Under the pieces are notes generated by a model. That model made no database searches. It saw nothing but the letters and a program-made list of their open reading frames with translations, and was not told the origin of the DNA. Shown here in pieces: positions 26,233-35,690 of a stretch of 64,000 nt of DNA; position 1 is the stretch's first letter, and each line of letters opens with the position of its first letter. The stretch is taken from NCBI GenBank assembly GCA_013285445.1, contig CP053448.1, forward strand, positions 1,364,001-1,428,000. Direction: 5' to 3'. The translations under genes and the position numbers were made by a program. This DNA is from Pseudomonadota bacterium (lineage in GTDB: Bacteria; Pseudomonadota; Gammaproteobacteria; Xanthomonadales; Wenzhouxiangellaceae).

Positions 26233-26510
26233 AGGAAGTATTGAACGACAAGTACTTTGGCCGGTTGCCACCAAGATTGGCCGTTTGTTCACTGCACCGG
26301 GAAAGGCGTTTTGGGGCGAGCCGGATCTTCGGTTTTCATCTTGACCGTTTGCAGCAGTGTGCGCAGAGTGCCGGAAACTTCCCTTTGGGAGCAACGATAG
26401 GCGCTTTCGAGCACCTGGACCGGCTCGCACAGGACAATCTGGTTGATCTATCCCGGCGCCTTGTCGCCTGAATCATGACGGGTCGTCGGGCGCCGTAACG
26501 CGCTGAAGCG

Positions 26511-27536
26511 TCAATGGCCGTAGGTTCTGGGCCGGGTCAGGCGGTCGATGAGCGGTGCCGCCATGTTCATCAGCAGGATGGCGAAGGCCACGCCGTCGGG
26601 GTAGCCGCCGAAGCGGCGGATGGCCAGGGTCAGGATGGCCACGCCGGCGCCGAACAGCAGTTTGCCGCGCGTCGTGCTGCAGCCCGAGACCGGGTCGGTG
26701 GCGATGAAGAAGGCCGCCAGTACCAGGGCGCCGGAGAAGATGTGCTGGGGCGGTGAGGGGTTGGTGTCGGGGCCGAACAGCCACAGCGGCGTGGTGACGG
26801 CAATGGTGGTGACAACCACGGCGACCGGCACATGCCAGGAAATGACGCGCTTCCAGATCAGGTATAGACCACCCAGGGCATAGAGGTTGGCGATCCACTC
26901 CCAGCCCAGGCCCCCGAAGTCGCCGAAGGCCGGGTGGCTGCGAATCTCGTCGATGACCAGATTGTCGAGCACCCCTGTTCTGAGTTGCTCGAGCGGCGTT
27001 GCGGCGGTGATGGTGTCCCATTCGAGACCGGCCGGCAGCGCGCCGCTGAAGATGGCGCGCGCGGTCTCGAGCAGGCCAGGCAGGTCGGGGGTCAGCTGGC
27101 GCGGCGTCAGCCACTGGCTGAGCTCCATCGGGAAGGCGATGATGACCGCGGCCACGCCGACCATGGCGGGGTTGAACAGGTTGTAGCCCAGTCCGCCATA
27201 CAGATGCTTGGCCACCACGATGGCCATCAGCATGCCGATCGCGGCGATCCACCACGGCGCCAGCGGCGGCATGCACAGCGCGAACAGCACGCCGGTGACA
27301 ATGGCGCTGCAGTCCGACAGAAACAGGCCAAGGGGGCGTCGTCGCAGCCGGAGCATGATCGCCTCGAAGCCCACGGCAAATCCGACGGCCAGCGCGATCT
27401 GGAACAGAATGCCGAAGCCGAAGTAGTAAACGTGGGCAAAAATGGCGGGAATGAGCGCATAGAGCACCTGGCGCATGACGCCGCCGACGGTCGCCGCAGG
27501 CGGCTGGAAGGGGGCACCCGAGACGCTAAACTTCAC
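26511..27536 (-). CDS. rnfD: Rnf complex subunit RnfD (covalent FMN)
   Basis: RnfD is a 341-residue membrane subunit with about nine helices. Motifs are VGGVMRQVLYALIPAI near the start, VAKHLYGGLGYNLFNPAMVG, and the FMN-attachment segment TITAATPLEQLRTG, where the threonine of A-T-P-L carries FMN. PDGVAFAILLMNMAAPLID closes the protein. It translocates ions together with RnfA, RnfE and RnfG. It lies 95 bases after rnfC. Downstream the operon is interrupted before rnfG. Confidence 0.95.
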   Translation of the reverse strand: MKFSVSGAPFQPPAATVGGVMRQVLYALIPAIFAHVYYFGFGILFQIALAVGFAVGFEAIMLRLRRRPLGLFLSDCSAIVTGVLFALCMPPLAPWWIAAIGMLMAIVVAKHLYGGLGYNLFNPAMVGVAAVIIAFPMELSQWLTPRQLTPDLPGLLETARAIFSGALPAGLEWDTITAATPLEQLRTGVLDNLVIDEIRSHPAFGDFGGLGWEWIANLYALGGLYLIWKRVISWHVPVAVVVTTIAVTTPLWLFGPDTNPSPPQHIFSGALVLAAFFIATDPVSGCSTTRGKLLFGAGVAILTLAIRRFGGYPDGVAFAILLMNMAAPLIDRLTRPRTYGH

Positions 27537-27631
27537 GGGGGACTCCGCCGGCCGGGAGGCGGTGCGCGCGAAACCTGGCTCCCGGAACCTCGTCGATGCC
27601 GGGCATCACGGACCTCAAGCGCCGCGGCCGC

Positions 27632-29172
27632 TCAGTCATCGGCAGCATTCCTTTTGTGCGTCGCCCGCTCGATGGCGGCCTGGATCTCGCTTTGGGCTTC
27701 CGTCTCCGAGCGTTGGAGCTTTTCCTCGCGCTCTTTACGCCGGTTCTGGCGCGTTTCCTTCTCTTGCTGCAGCCGCGCTTCGCGCGCCTCGTATCGCCGC
27801 CGGGCCAGGGCCGCACGGCGCCGGTCGAGCTCGCGCCGGGTCAGCTCGTGTTTGGCGTGACGGTAGAAGTCGACCAGCGGAATGTGGCTGGGACAGACTG
27901 CCGCGCAGCAGCCGCAGTCGATGCAGTCGAAGACATCGTAGTCGTTGGCCGATTCGTACTGGCCGGCCTCGATCAGACGAAAGAGCGTCTGCGGCAGCAG
28001 CCGGGCGGGACAGACGCGCACGCACTCGCCGCAGTTGATGCATGGCATGGTCGGCTGGATACGCCCGGTTTCGTTCCGGGTCAGCGCCAGGACACAGTTG
28101 GCGCCCTTGGTCACGGGGATCGAGTCGGTGGTCAGCGCTGAGCCCGACATCGGTCCACCGAGAATCAGCCGGGTCACCTCGCCGCTGTAGCCGCCGGCGG
28201 CAGCAACGAGATGGGCCAGCGGCGTGCCGAGCAGAGCGCGGTAGTTGCGCGGTTTCGCGATGCCGGGGCCGGTGACGGTCACGATGCGGTCGATCAGCGG
28301 ACGGCCCTCGAAGACCGCGTCGCGCGCGGCCGCGGCCGTGGCGACGTTGTGGACGACCACGCCCAGGTCCTGCGGCAGGCCATCGTGCGGCACCTCCTGC
28401 CCGGTCAGCGTCTGGATGATCTGGCGTTCGCCGCCTTCCGGGTAGATGGTGAGTACCTGGATGATGCGCAGGATCTGGCCGCAGTCGAGTTCGCGACAGG
28501 CGGCTTCCAGGCCCGCGCGCACCGCGCCCATGCGGTCTTCAATGGCGATGACCACGCGCTCGGCGCCGGTCGCGCGGGCCAGCAGCAGCCCGCCTTCGAT
28601 GACCGCCTTCGGGCGCTCGCGCATCAGCATTTCGTCGCAGGCAATCCAGGGTTCGCATTCGGCGCCGTTGAGGATCACGGTGTGGATACCGGGCCAGTCA
28701 CCCCTGAGCTTGGCCGCGGTTGGAAACATTGCGCCGCCAAGGCCGGCCAGGCCGTACGCATGCAGATGGTTGACGATGTCATCGGCGCTGCAGCGGCGAT
28801 GATCTTCGAGCGGCTGCCGCTCGCACCAGCTGTCCTTGCCGTCGGATTCGATGATGATGCAGCGCTGGCTGGTGCCGGGGGGAATGCCGCCGGGTGGTCG
28901 GCAATCGCCACCACCCGGCCCGAGGTCGGCGCATGCTCGGGGACGGTCAGGTCGTCGCCGGCGGCGGTCAGGCGCTGTCCCTTGGCGACCCGGTCGCCCG
29001 GCTCGACGCAGATGTCGCCGGCGCTGCCCTGATGCTGAACCACCTGCACGTAGAGCCGCTCGGGCAGGTCCGGTTCGGCAATTGGCTGCCTGCAGGCGAC
29101 CTGCTTGTTGTGGCGCAGCTTCAGTCCGCCCGGGAAGCTGTAGATCCGGTCGCCAGGGAGGGTCTCGGTCAT
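27632..29172 (-). pseudogene. rnfC: Rnf complex subunit RnfC, frameshifted as given
   Basis: RnfC is the peripheral NADH/FMN and Fe–S subunit. The N-terminal part (PGDRIYSFPGGLKLRHNKQ, EHAPTSGRVVAIADHPA) reads from 29172. At a run of six C's on the coding strand (28877–28882) the frame is lost. One more C would give FPPGTSQRCIIIESDG and continue without break into MFPTAAKLRGDWPG, the SLBB region, and the two clusters CINCGECVRVCP and CIDCGCCAAVCP. The C-terminal tail is long, charged and coiled. All other motifs are intact, so this is a single-base event: sequencing error, true decay, or a site of slippage. The start at 29172 begins TETLPGDR. Confidence 0.9.
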
Positions 29173-29204
29173 CGGCTGATCCGGTCTCGCTCGTCCGACA
29201 CGTG

Positions 29205-29339
29205 TCAAACGTTCCGCGCCAGTTCGCGCAGTTGGGCGCCGGGACCGTGCCGGGCGGCCTCCGGCTCGATCACGGCGCCGCGCCGCTGCCACGGTTGATC
29301 GATCCCAGGGTTGCGTCTTAGCAGCTGATCCAGAACCAT
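29205..29339 (-). CDS. Small ORF between rnfB and rnfC
   Basis: The 222-base gap between rnfB and rnfC holds a 44-codon frame in the operon direction. It starts at an ATG with GGAGAG six bases upstream, the best ribosome site in this part of the operon. The product begins VLDQLLRRNPGIDQPWQRRG, is basic and hydrophilic, with no membrane segment or cysteine, and ends LRELARNV. I do not recognise it. It may be a real small protein or a leader for rnfC translation. Conservation has not been tested. Confidence 0.4.
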   Translation of the reverse strand: MVLDQLLRRNPGIDQPWQRRGAVIEPEAARHGPGAQLRELARNV

Positions 29340-29395
29340 CGCGAACTCTCCGGCTGGGCGATGAAGTATATCAACTGGCCAGACCGGGCCTGGGT

Positions 29396-29953
29396 TCAGA
29401 CAGGCGTCGACTGCCCGGACCGGGCGGCAACGGGTTCGGGCGCCGGCCAGCGCCAGGCCTCGCCGCGCTCAACCAGATCGATGCAGTCGACCGGGCAGGG
29501 TGCGATACACAGCTCGCAGCCGGTGCATTCTTGCTCGATGACCGTGTGCATCTGGCGCTGGGCGCCGATGATGGCGTCGACGGGGCAGGCCTGGATGCAC
29601 AGCGTGCAGCCGATGCAGCGCTCTTCGTCGATAACGGCGACCATTGGTGGCTTGTGCTGGCCGCGGGTTTGATCGAGCGGCCGGGGCTCGACGCAAAGCA
29701 GTTCGGCCAGCCGCTTCACGCCTTCTTCGCCGCCGGGCGGGCACTGGTTGATATCGGCCTCGCCGTTGACGATGGCCTGCGCATAGGGCCGGCAGCCGGG
29801 GTAACCGCACTGCGCGCACTGGGTTTGCGGCAGGATCTCGTTGACCCGCTCGACCAGGCTGTCCTCGTCCGGCCGAAATCGACGCCCCAGCCAGAGCAGG
29901 ACGACGGCAATGGCGACGATCAACCCGAGCATGGTGGCTGTTGCGGTCAGCAT
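29396..29953 (-). CDS. rnfB: Rnf complex subunit RnfB (ferredoxin-like)
   Basis: RnfB passes electrons between ferredoxin and the membrane complex. The 185-residue protein has an N-terminal membrane anchor ([17 protein letters not shown]), a four-cysteine [4Fe-4S] motif ([16 protein letters not shown]…NQCPPGG) and two ferredoxin-type clusters ([16 protein letters not shown] and [16 protein letters not shown]). The length is short for the family but complete. rnfA, normally next door, is about 2.9 kb away beyond unrelated genes. It is divergent from the cupin gene. Confidence 0.95.
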   Translation of the reverse strand: MLTATATMLGLIVAIAVVLLWLGRRFRPDEDSLVERVNEILPQTQCAQCGYPGCRPYAQAIVNGEADINQCPPGGEEGVKRLAELLCVEPRPLDQTRGQHKPPMVAVIDEERCIGCTLCIQACPVDAIIGAQRQMHTVIEQECTGCELCIAPCPVDCIDLVERGEAWRWPAPEPVAARSGQSTPV

Positions 29954-30216
29954 GTGGTCATGATATCAACCAGCCAGGGGCTCCAGGAATGGCCGCACTC
30001 GGCGTTGTCGCTCTTGCAAAGGGGAATCCCCCTTCCCGGCGAGCGACGCCTTGATTCGAGCCGTTCCTGAAGCCCTGAATGCGATCTGTATAATTGCCGG
30101 GGGTGCCTTCAGAATAGCGACGTCAGGTATCGACGATGGCTTGATCCAGCGCAAACGTGCCGCATGTAATTGATGTCAATCTGATCAGTAACCACCGCAA
30201 CCATTGGAGAAGCGTG

Positions 30217-30588
30217 ATGAGTGAGACCAACCAGACCACGCTGCCGGTTGTGCAGCTGGCTCGGGATAACGACGAGTTCCGCAAGGTGATCTGGACCGGC
30301 GAGCAGTGCCAGCTGGTATTGATGGCCATTGCCGAAGGTGACGAGATCGGCGGTGAGGTCCACGAAGGCCATGATCAGCTGCTCTATTTCGTCGAGGGCA
30401 GCGGCGTGGCGAAGATCGGCGAGCGCGAAGAGCCGGTGGCCGCGGGTGATGTCAGTATCGTACCGTCGGGCACCTGGCACAATTTCAAGAACACCGGCAG
30501 CGGCATGCTCAAGCTCTACACGACCTACTCGCCGCCGGAGCATGAGCCGGGCACCGAGCACGAGACCCGGGACGAGGCCGACGGCTGA
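30217..30588 (+). CDS. Small cupin-domain protein
   Basis: The protein has 123 residues and a single cupin barrel. The start at 30217 has GGAG seven bases upstream. Cupin motif 1 is GGEVHEGHDQLLYFVEGSG, with the metal-binding H-x3-H…E set. Motif 2 is DVSIVPSGTWHNFKNTG, with the distal histidine. These proteins are often mannose-6-phosphate isomerase-like or of unknown catalytic role. It is the only plus-strand gene in the block between rnfA and rnfB. Its substrate is unknown. Confidence 0.85.
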   Translation: MSETNQTTLPVVQLARDNDEFRKVIWTGEQCQLVLMAIAEGDEIGGEVHEGHDQLLYFVEGSGVAKIGEREEPVAAGDVSIVPSGTWHNFKNTGSGMLKLYTTYSPPEHEPGTEHETRDEADG

Positions 30589-30591
30589 CGC

Positions 30592-30741
30592 TCAGCGCTC
30601 GTCATCGTCGAGTACCGGCCACTGATCGGCGCCAATTGCGTCGCGACAGGCGAGCCAGGCGGCATGACCAGGCAGCGGCACCAGCCGGCCGGCCCAAAGC
30701 AGTTGCTCCGGTGGTGATGCATGCCGGTGCGAGTCGCTCAC
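30592..30741 (-). CDS. Small ORF downstream of the PH-domain gene
   Basis: This 49-codon frame starts at a GTG 12 bases after the PH-domain gene stop. It reads SDSHRHASPPEQLLWAGRLV, then LPGHAAWLACRDAIGADQWP and an acidic end. The amino-acid composition (balanced, with W, C, H, and an acidic tail after a helix-like centre) looks coding rather than random. The ribosome site is weak, so it would depend on coupling to the upstream gene. I do not recognise it. Its end lies 3 bases from the convergent cupin stop. Confidence 0.4.
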   Translation of the reverse strand: MSDSHRHASPPEQLLWAGRLVPLPGHAAWLACRDAIGADQWPVLDDDER

Positions 30742-30753
30742 GCGCAGAGTTGT

Positions 30754-31308
30754 TTAGAGGCTCCCTAGGTGTGTTTCGATGCGGGCCAGGCTGTCGCGGA
30801 TTTCGCCCAGTACCTGGAGCGTGTTGCCCGTTTCCGCCGGTAGTGGCGCCGCGGAAGAAGGCTGCGTTTCCTGTTCCTGCCAGTCGCTGACGCGGTCGCG
30901 CTGATCGAGCACGGCGTCGCGGAACTCGTCGACATCCTCGATGCCTGTGATGCTGACCAGTGCGCCGGCGGACGATTGCCCTGCGGTCTCCACGCTCATA
31001 CCCTTGATGCTGAACAGGCGCATCAAGGGCCCTTGCCTGAGTGCCAGGTCGGTGATTTTCTCCAGCGGCACGCTCTTTTCCTCGACGTTCCATATGCCCC
31101 GGCGCACCTTCAGGTCGCGCCTTGTCAGGACGACTTCGAGGCGGGCGTAGTAGCGTTTCATCAGCCAGTAGGCCAGCGCCAGGATGATTGGCAGGAGAGG
31201 AATGGTCACCACGAGCAGCGTGCAGGTGATGGCCACTCCCCAGAGATGATAGCGAATGACCTCCGGCTTGATGTTGGCCTGGCGAAGCACCGCGGTTCGG
31301 TTCTTCAT
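30754..31308 (-). CDS. Bacterial PH-domain (bPH2/DUF304) membrane protein
   Basis: The protein has 184 residues. Two adjoining membrane segments (YHLWGVAITCTLLVVTIPLLPIILALAYWL) are followed by a bPH2 domain: RLEVVLTRRDLKVRRGIWNVEEKSVPLEKITDLALRQGP and LFSIKGMSVETAG. This is the YdbS/YdbT type of PH-like domain. The C-terminal 45 residues are acidic and end in a predicted helix (LGEIRDSLARIETHLG). Its function is unknown. It is on the minus strand with the sugar-dehydrogenase gene upstream. Confidence 0.88.
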   Translation of the reverse strand: MKNRTAVLRQANIKPEVIRYHLWGVAITCTLLVVTIPLLPIILALAYWLMKRYYARLEVVLTRRDLKVRRGIWNVEEKSVPLEKITDLALRQGPLMRLFSIKGMSVETAGQSSAGALVSITGIEDVDEFRDAVLDQRDRVSDWQEQETQPSSAAPLPAETGNTLQVLGEIRDSLARIETHLGSL

Positions 31309-31361
31309 GTCTTCCCTCCTGTCAGGGTGATCCGGACGCTGGCCCAGTTAATGGAGCCGAA

Positions 31362-32705
31362 TCAGGACTCGGCTGGCACGACGCGCATCACGCGCCCGTC
31401 AGGTTCGTCGGTGACCAGGTAAAGTGCGCCATCCGGGCCCTCGACCACATCGCGCACGCGATGGCCGATCTCCAGCCATTCTTCACCGATCACGCGGCCG
31501 TCTTTCATCACCAGGCGTGACAGGCGCTGGGTCCGCAAACCGCCCACGAACACATCGCCCTGCCAGGCCGGGAAGGCCTCGCCGGTGTAGAAGGTCATGC
31601 CCGACGGAGCGATGACCGGGTCCCAGTAGTAGACCGGCTGCTCCATGCCCTCGGCCTCGGTCATGCCGTCATAGACGGCATCGCCCCGGTACTCGATGCC
31701 GTAGGAGACCGTCGGCCAGCCGTAGTTCTTGCCGGCCTGGGGTTGGTTGAGCTCGTCGCCTCCGCGCGGACCATGTTCGACGGTCCACAGTTCGCCGGTT
31801 TCGGGGTGCTTCGCTGCCGCCTGGACGTTGCGGTGTCCGTACGACCAGATCTCCGGGGCGTTTTCGACGTGATCGACGAACGGGTTGTCTTGCGGGATGC
31901 TGCCGTCGGTATGAATCCGGACGACTGTGCCGATGGTGTTGGTCGGGTCCTGGGCATTCTTGCGTACCGGGTCGCCCTGACGGTCGCCCAGACTGACCCA
32001 GATGGTGTTCTCGTTTTCGAACACGATGCGCGAGCCGTAGTGACCGGTCGACCCGACGCTGGGGTACTGGCTGAAGATGACTTCCACGTTATCGACGGCG
32101 CGATGGTCATTGCTCAGGCGGGCGCGGGCGACGGCGGTGTTGTTGGTGCCACCGTCGTGCGGTTCGGAGAAAGTGAAGAAAACGGTGCGGCTGGACTCGA
32201 AGTCGGGCGCGATCGCGATATCGAGCAGGCCGCCCTGGTTGCGCGCGTCGACTTCCGGAACCCCGGAGAGGGGATCGGATACGACGCCGTCAGCGGCGAT
32301 GTGGCGCAGGCGTCCCGGTCGTTCGGTGACCAGCATCGAACCATCCGGAAGGAACTCGATGGCCCATGGATGCTCCAGCCCGCGGGCAAGAGTCTCGGTC
32401 ACCCAGTCTTCGGTATCGGCCGGTTTCGGAGCGCGCGTCTGCCCGGGGAAAGCCGGCGCGTAATCGGTTTCCGGGGGTGCGGTTTCTTCCGTTTCCCGGG
32501 CACTGTCCTCGCCACTGGTGTCGCTGCCTGTCTGGGTCTCGTTCGCAGGCGGACGGTCGGTGGTCTCGTCGGCACTGGCGGCGTCGGTGCCGTTGGTGCT
32601 GGCTTCGGCTTCCGCTACGGTGCTTCCGGCCGGTTCAGAACCGGTCTGGGCGGCGTTGCACCCGGCCAGCAGCAGAAGCGTGACAATCAGTGAGGTGATG
32701 CGCAT
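31362..32705 (-). CDS. PQQ-dependent sugar dehydrogenase-type lipoprotein (GSDH)
   Basis: The start at 32705 has AGGAG seven bases upstream and gives 447 residues. A lipobox (LLLAGC) marks it as a lipoprotein. A Ser/Thr/Glu-rich linker of about 90 residues follows. The beta-propeller GSDH domain is shown by LARGLEHPWAIEFLPDGSMLVTERPGRL, GLLDIAIAPDF, GSRIVFENENTIWVSLGDR, HRNVQAAAKHPETGELWTVEHGPRGGDELN and KNYGWPTVSYG. Relatives oxidise sugars in the periplasm with PQQ or act as Hhip-like proteins. No PQQ synthesis genes are in the window. Confidence 0.88.
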   Translation of the reverse strand: MRITSLIVTLLLLAGCNAAQTGSEPAGSTVAEAEASTNGTDAASADETTDRPPANETQTGSDTSGEDSARETEETAPPETDYAPAFPGQTRAPKPADTEDWVTETLARGLEHPWAIEFLPDGSMLVTERPGRLRHIAADGVVSDPLSGVPEVDARNQGGLLDIAIAPDFESSRTVFFTFSEPHDGGTNNTAVARARLSNDHRAVDNVEVIFSQYPSVGSTGHYGSRIVFENENTIWVSLGDRQGDPVRKNAQDPTNTIGTVVRIHTDGSIPQDNPFVDHVENAPEIWSYGHRNVQAAAKHPETGELWTVEHGPRGGDELNQPQAGKNYGWPTVSYGIEYRGDAVYDGMTEAEGMEQPVYYWDPVIAPSGMTFYTGEAFPAWQGDVFVGGLRTQRLSRLVMKDGRVIGEEWLEIGHRVRDVVEGPDGALYLVTDEPDGRVMRVVPAES

Positions 32706-32817
32706 GACAGAACTCCTCGTGTCTGGATCAAGGCCCACGGGCCGGGCCTGTTGGCGGCAGCCGCCGGCCATTCGATATTTTAACGTCTTGGCGGTGAACA
32801 AGATTGACCGGTCATGG

Positions 32818-33396
32818 TTACAGGCGCGCGAATCCGGTAAAGCCCATGAATGCCAGCGCCATCAGTCCGGCAGTAATCAGGCCGATTGGCGCGCCCCGGA
32901 AGCTGGCTGGCACGTCAGCCATGGCCAGATTCCGGCGCGCGGCTGCCAGCATGACCACGACCAGACCGAACCCGAGGGCAGCGCCAAGCCCGTAGAAGGC
33001 CGACTCGAGCAGGCTGTGTTGCTCGCGCACGTTGAGCAGGGCGACGCCGAGCACGGCACAGTTGCTGGTAATCAGCGGCAGGTAGACCCCCAGCACCCGG
33101 TGCAGCAGCGGCGCGCTGTGGCGCAGGTACAGTTCGGTGGCCTGCACCAGCGCGGCAATGACCAGAATGAACATGACAATGCGCAGGTACTCCAGGCCCA
33201 GTGGTTCGAGCACCCAGGCGGTGAGCACGTAGCTGGCCACGGATGCCAGGGTCAGCACGAAGGCTGTGGCGACTGACAGACCGACTGCCGATGAAACGCT
33301 GTTCGACACGCCCATGAACGGGCACAGTCCAAGGAACTGGACCAGCACGAAGTTGTTGACCAGGGCGGCCGAAATGACGATCAGCACCAGATCCAT
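32818..33396 (-). CDS. rnfA: Rnf complex subunit RnfA (RsxA)
   Basis: RnfA has 192 residues and six membrane helices, forming the intramembrane Fe–S centre with RnfE. Motifs [20 protein letters not shown] and [17 protein letters not shown] carry the conserved cysteines. It sits directly downstream of metG, where the rnf operon begins in many gammaproteobacteria. rnfB does not follow. Instead the sugar-dehydrogenase/PH/cupin block lies between, so rnfA is physically separated from its partners. Confidence 0.96.
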   Translation of the reverse strand: MDLVLIVISAALVNNFVLVQFLGLCPFMGVSNSVSSAVGLSVATAFVLTLASVASYVLTAWVLEPLGLEYLRIVMFILVIAALVQATELYLRHSAPLLHRVLGVYLPLITSNCAVLGVALLNVREQHSLLESAFYGLGAALGFGLVVVMLAAARRNLAMADVPASFRGAPIGLITAGLMALAFMGFTGFARL

Positions 33397-33451
33397 GATT
33401 TCAGAAGTTTAACCGCTGCGGGGTTCAGGGTTGCCGATTCGAACCCCGTCC

Positions 33452-33552
33452 GTCGCGGATGCGACCGCGACCTACGAACCCGACACACAACGAACGGTGA
33501 TTCGAACACGAATCCGCCCCGCCCCGAAGTAGGTCGGGGCCGCGTCCCCGAC
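33452..33552. repeat. Pair of REP-like hairpins between metG and rnfA
   Basis: The 196-base gap holds two hairpins of the same family as at 8877 and 35691: GTCGCGG…CCGCGAC (33452–33471) and GTCGGGG…CCCCGAC (33533–33552), both with 7-bp stems and 6-base loops. They are flanked by CCTACGAACCCG and CGAAGTAGG, so they face each other like a REP doublet (REPIN). They could also act as a transcription barrier between metG and rnfA. Confidence 0.8.
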
Positions 33553-33592
33553 GGGCGACATACGGGTCGCACCCGCGCCTCCGAGGAATTGA

Positions 33593-35614
33593 TTACTTGA
33601 TGCGCATGCCGGGCTCGGCGCCGCTGTCGGGGGACAGGAGCCATGGCCGGCCGTCTTCGCCGCTGGCCGCGAGCACCATGCCTTCGGAAACGCCGAAGCG
33701 CATCTTGCGCGGCTCGAGGTTGGCCACCACCACGGTCAGCCGGCCGTTGAGTTCGTCCGGCTCGTAGTGACCGCGGATGCCGGCCAGGACCTGGCGTTGG
33801 CCGAGCTCGCCCACATCGAGCGACAGGCGCAGCAGCTTGTCGGCGCCCTGGACTTCCTCGGCCGAGTCGATCCGCGCCACGCGCAGGTCAACCTTGATGA
33901 AATCGTCGAACTGGATCATGTCGTCGTCTTCCTTGTCGGCGTTCCTGGCCTGGCCTGCCGGCGCCTCGAGCGACGCCTTGCTCGCCTCGATCAGGGCCTC
34001 GGTCTGCTCTTCCTCGACGCGCGTGAGCAACGGCTCGAACGTGTTGATCTGGTGGTCGAGCAGGGGCTCGCCGACGGTGCTGAAATCGTCGAGCCGGGTC
34101 GCGAGAAACTCGGCCGCTTTTGCGGCGGTGACCGGTATGACCGGCGAGAGCCAGGTCATCAGCAGCCTGAACAGGTTGAGCGCCTGGGTGCAGATGGCCA
34201 CGACCTCGTCTTCGCGTCCGGCTTCCTTGGCCAGCTTCCAGGGCGCGTGCTCGTTGATGTAGACGTTGGCCTCGTCGGCCAGGGCCATGATGCGGCGGAT
34301 CGCGGCGTGGTAGTTGCGCTTCTCGAAGTCCTCGATGATGGCCAGGTGCTCGCCGACGAAGCGCTGGTGCAGCGCCGGGTCGGGCAGTTTGGCGGCCAGC
34401 CGGCCGTCGCCGAGCTTGTGGATGAAGCCGGCCGAGCGGCTGGCGATGTTGACCAGCTTGCCGACCAGGTCGGCGTTGACCCGGTAGCGGAAGTCCTCGA
34501 AGTTGAGATCGATGTCGACCAGACCCGAGCCGAGCTTGGCGGCGAAGTAGTATCTCAGGAGGTCCGGATGCAGGTGATCGAGCCAGGTGCGCGCCATGAT
34601 GAAGGTGCCGCGCGACTTCGACATCTTGGTGCCGTTGACGGTCAGGAAACCGTGGGCGTAGACGCCGGTGGGCCGCTTGAGCCCCGCGCCCTCGAGCATG
34701 GCCGGCCAGAACAGGCAGTGGAAGTAGATGATGTCCTTGCCGATGAAGTGGTGCATCTCGGCGTTTGAGTGCGGGCGAAGCCAGTCCTCGAAGTCCCAGC
34801 CGTTTTTCTCGCACAGCTCCATGAAGCTGGCGAGATAACCGACCGGCGCGTCCACCCAGACGTAGAAGAACTTGTCGTCGGTGTCGGGGATGCGAAAACC
34901 GAAATAGGGCTTGTCACGGGTCACGTCCCAGTCGCGCAGGCCGTCGGCGAACCACTCCTCGAGCTTGTTGGCGACTTCGGCCTGCAGGGCGCCGGAGCGG
35001 ATCCATTCCTTCAGGCTGTCGCTGAAATCCGACAGCGTGACGAAATAATGCTCGGTGTCCTTCATCACCGGCGTCGTGCCGGAGACGACCGAGCGCGGGT
35101 CGACCAGCTCGGTCGGGTCGTAGGTCGCCCCGCAGGCCTCGCAGGAATCGCCGTACTGGTCTTCGGCGCCGCAGCGCGGGCAGCTGCCCTTGATGAAGCG
35201 GTCGGGCAAAAACATCTCGCGCTCGGTGTCGAAGTACTGCTCGATGGTCTCGGTGCGCACCGCGCCGCGGTCCTTGAGCGCGGCCCAGATGCGCTCGACC
35301 AGCGCCCGGTTGGTGTCGGTGTGGGTCGATGAAAAGTTGTCGAAGCTGAGCGCGAAATCCTGGAAATCCTCGAGGTGCTCGGCGTGCATGCGCTCGATCA
35401 GCGCTTCCGGTTCGACGCCTTCCTTTTCGGCGCGCAGCATGATCGGCGTGCCGTGGGCGTCGTCGGCCCAGGCGAACACCACCTCGTGGCCCATCGCCCG
35501 CTGGAAGCGCGCCCAGATGTCGGTCTGGATGTACTCGAGCATGTGCCCCATGTGGATCGAGCCGTTGGCATAGGGCAGGGCGGCGGTGACCAGGATGCGG
35601 CGCTTGTCGGTCAT
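33593..35614 (-). CDS. metG: Methionyl-tRNA synthetase
   Basis: This 673-residue class I synthetase charges tRNA-Met. The HIGH motif is [11 protein letters not shown] and the KMSKS motif is [10 protein letters not shown]. The zinc-binding insert has two C-x2-C pairs ([18 protein letters not shown]). The anticodon-binding helical domain includes [12 protein letters not shown]. The C-terminal tRNA-binding/dimerisation domain starts near [17 protein letters not shown] and ends before the stop, so the long (MetG1) form is complete. It is divergent from mrp, a common arrangement. Confidence 0.97.
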   Translation of the reverse strand: MTDKRRILVTAALPYANGSIHMGHMLEYIQTDIWARFQRAMGHEVVFAWADDAHGTPIMLRAEKEGVEPEALIERMHAEHLEDFQDFALSFDNFSSTHTDTNRALVERIWAALKDRGAVRTETIEQYFDTEREMFLPDRFIKGSCPRCGAEDQYGDSCEACGATYDPTELVDPRSVVSGTTPVMKDTEHYFVTLSDFSDSLKEWIRSGALQAEVANKLEEWFADGLRDWDVTRDKPYFGFRIPDTDDKFFYVWVDAPVGYLASFMELCEKNGWDFEDWLRPHSNAEMHHFIGKDIIYFHCLFWPAMLEGAGLKRPTGVYAHGFLTVNGTKMSKSRGTFIMARTWLDHLHPDLLRYYFAAKLGSGLVDIDLNFEDFRYRVNADLVGKLVNIASRSAGFIHKLGDGRLAAKLPDPALHQRFVGEHLAIIEDFEKRNYHAAIRRIMALADEANVYINEHAPWKLAKEAGREDEVVAICTQALNLFRLLMTWLSPVIPVTAAKAAEFLATRLDDFSTVGEPLLDHQINTFEPLLTRVEEEQTEALIEASKASLEAPAGQARNADKEDDDMIQFDDFIKVDLRVARIDSAEEVQGADKLLRLSLDVGELGQRQVLAGIRGHYEPDELNGRLTVVVANLEPRKMRFGVSEGMVLAASGEDGRPWLLSPDSGAEPGMRIK

Positions 35615-35690
35615 GTTTCAGGCAATGGGCTTGTGTTTGGCGGCGGCCGTCGATTATCGCATGGCTGGGGAATCGGGTCGGGCGCCGGAG

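Noticed and set aside
26241..26471. A 76-codon plus-strand frame between the toxin remnant and rnfD
   Set aside because: TTG start, no ribosome site, no recognisable motif; could be a remnant but cannot be supported.
26934..27860. A 308-codon plus-strand frame opposite rnfD/rnfC
   Set aside because: Antisense shadow; rnfD and rnfC on the minus strand carry clear catalytic and cofactor motifs.
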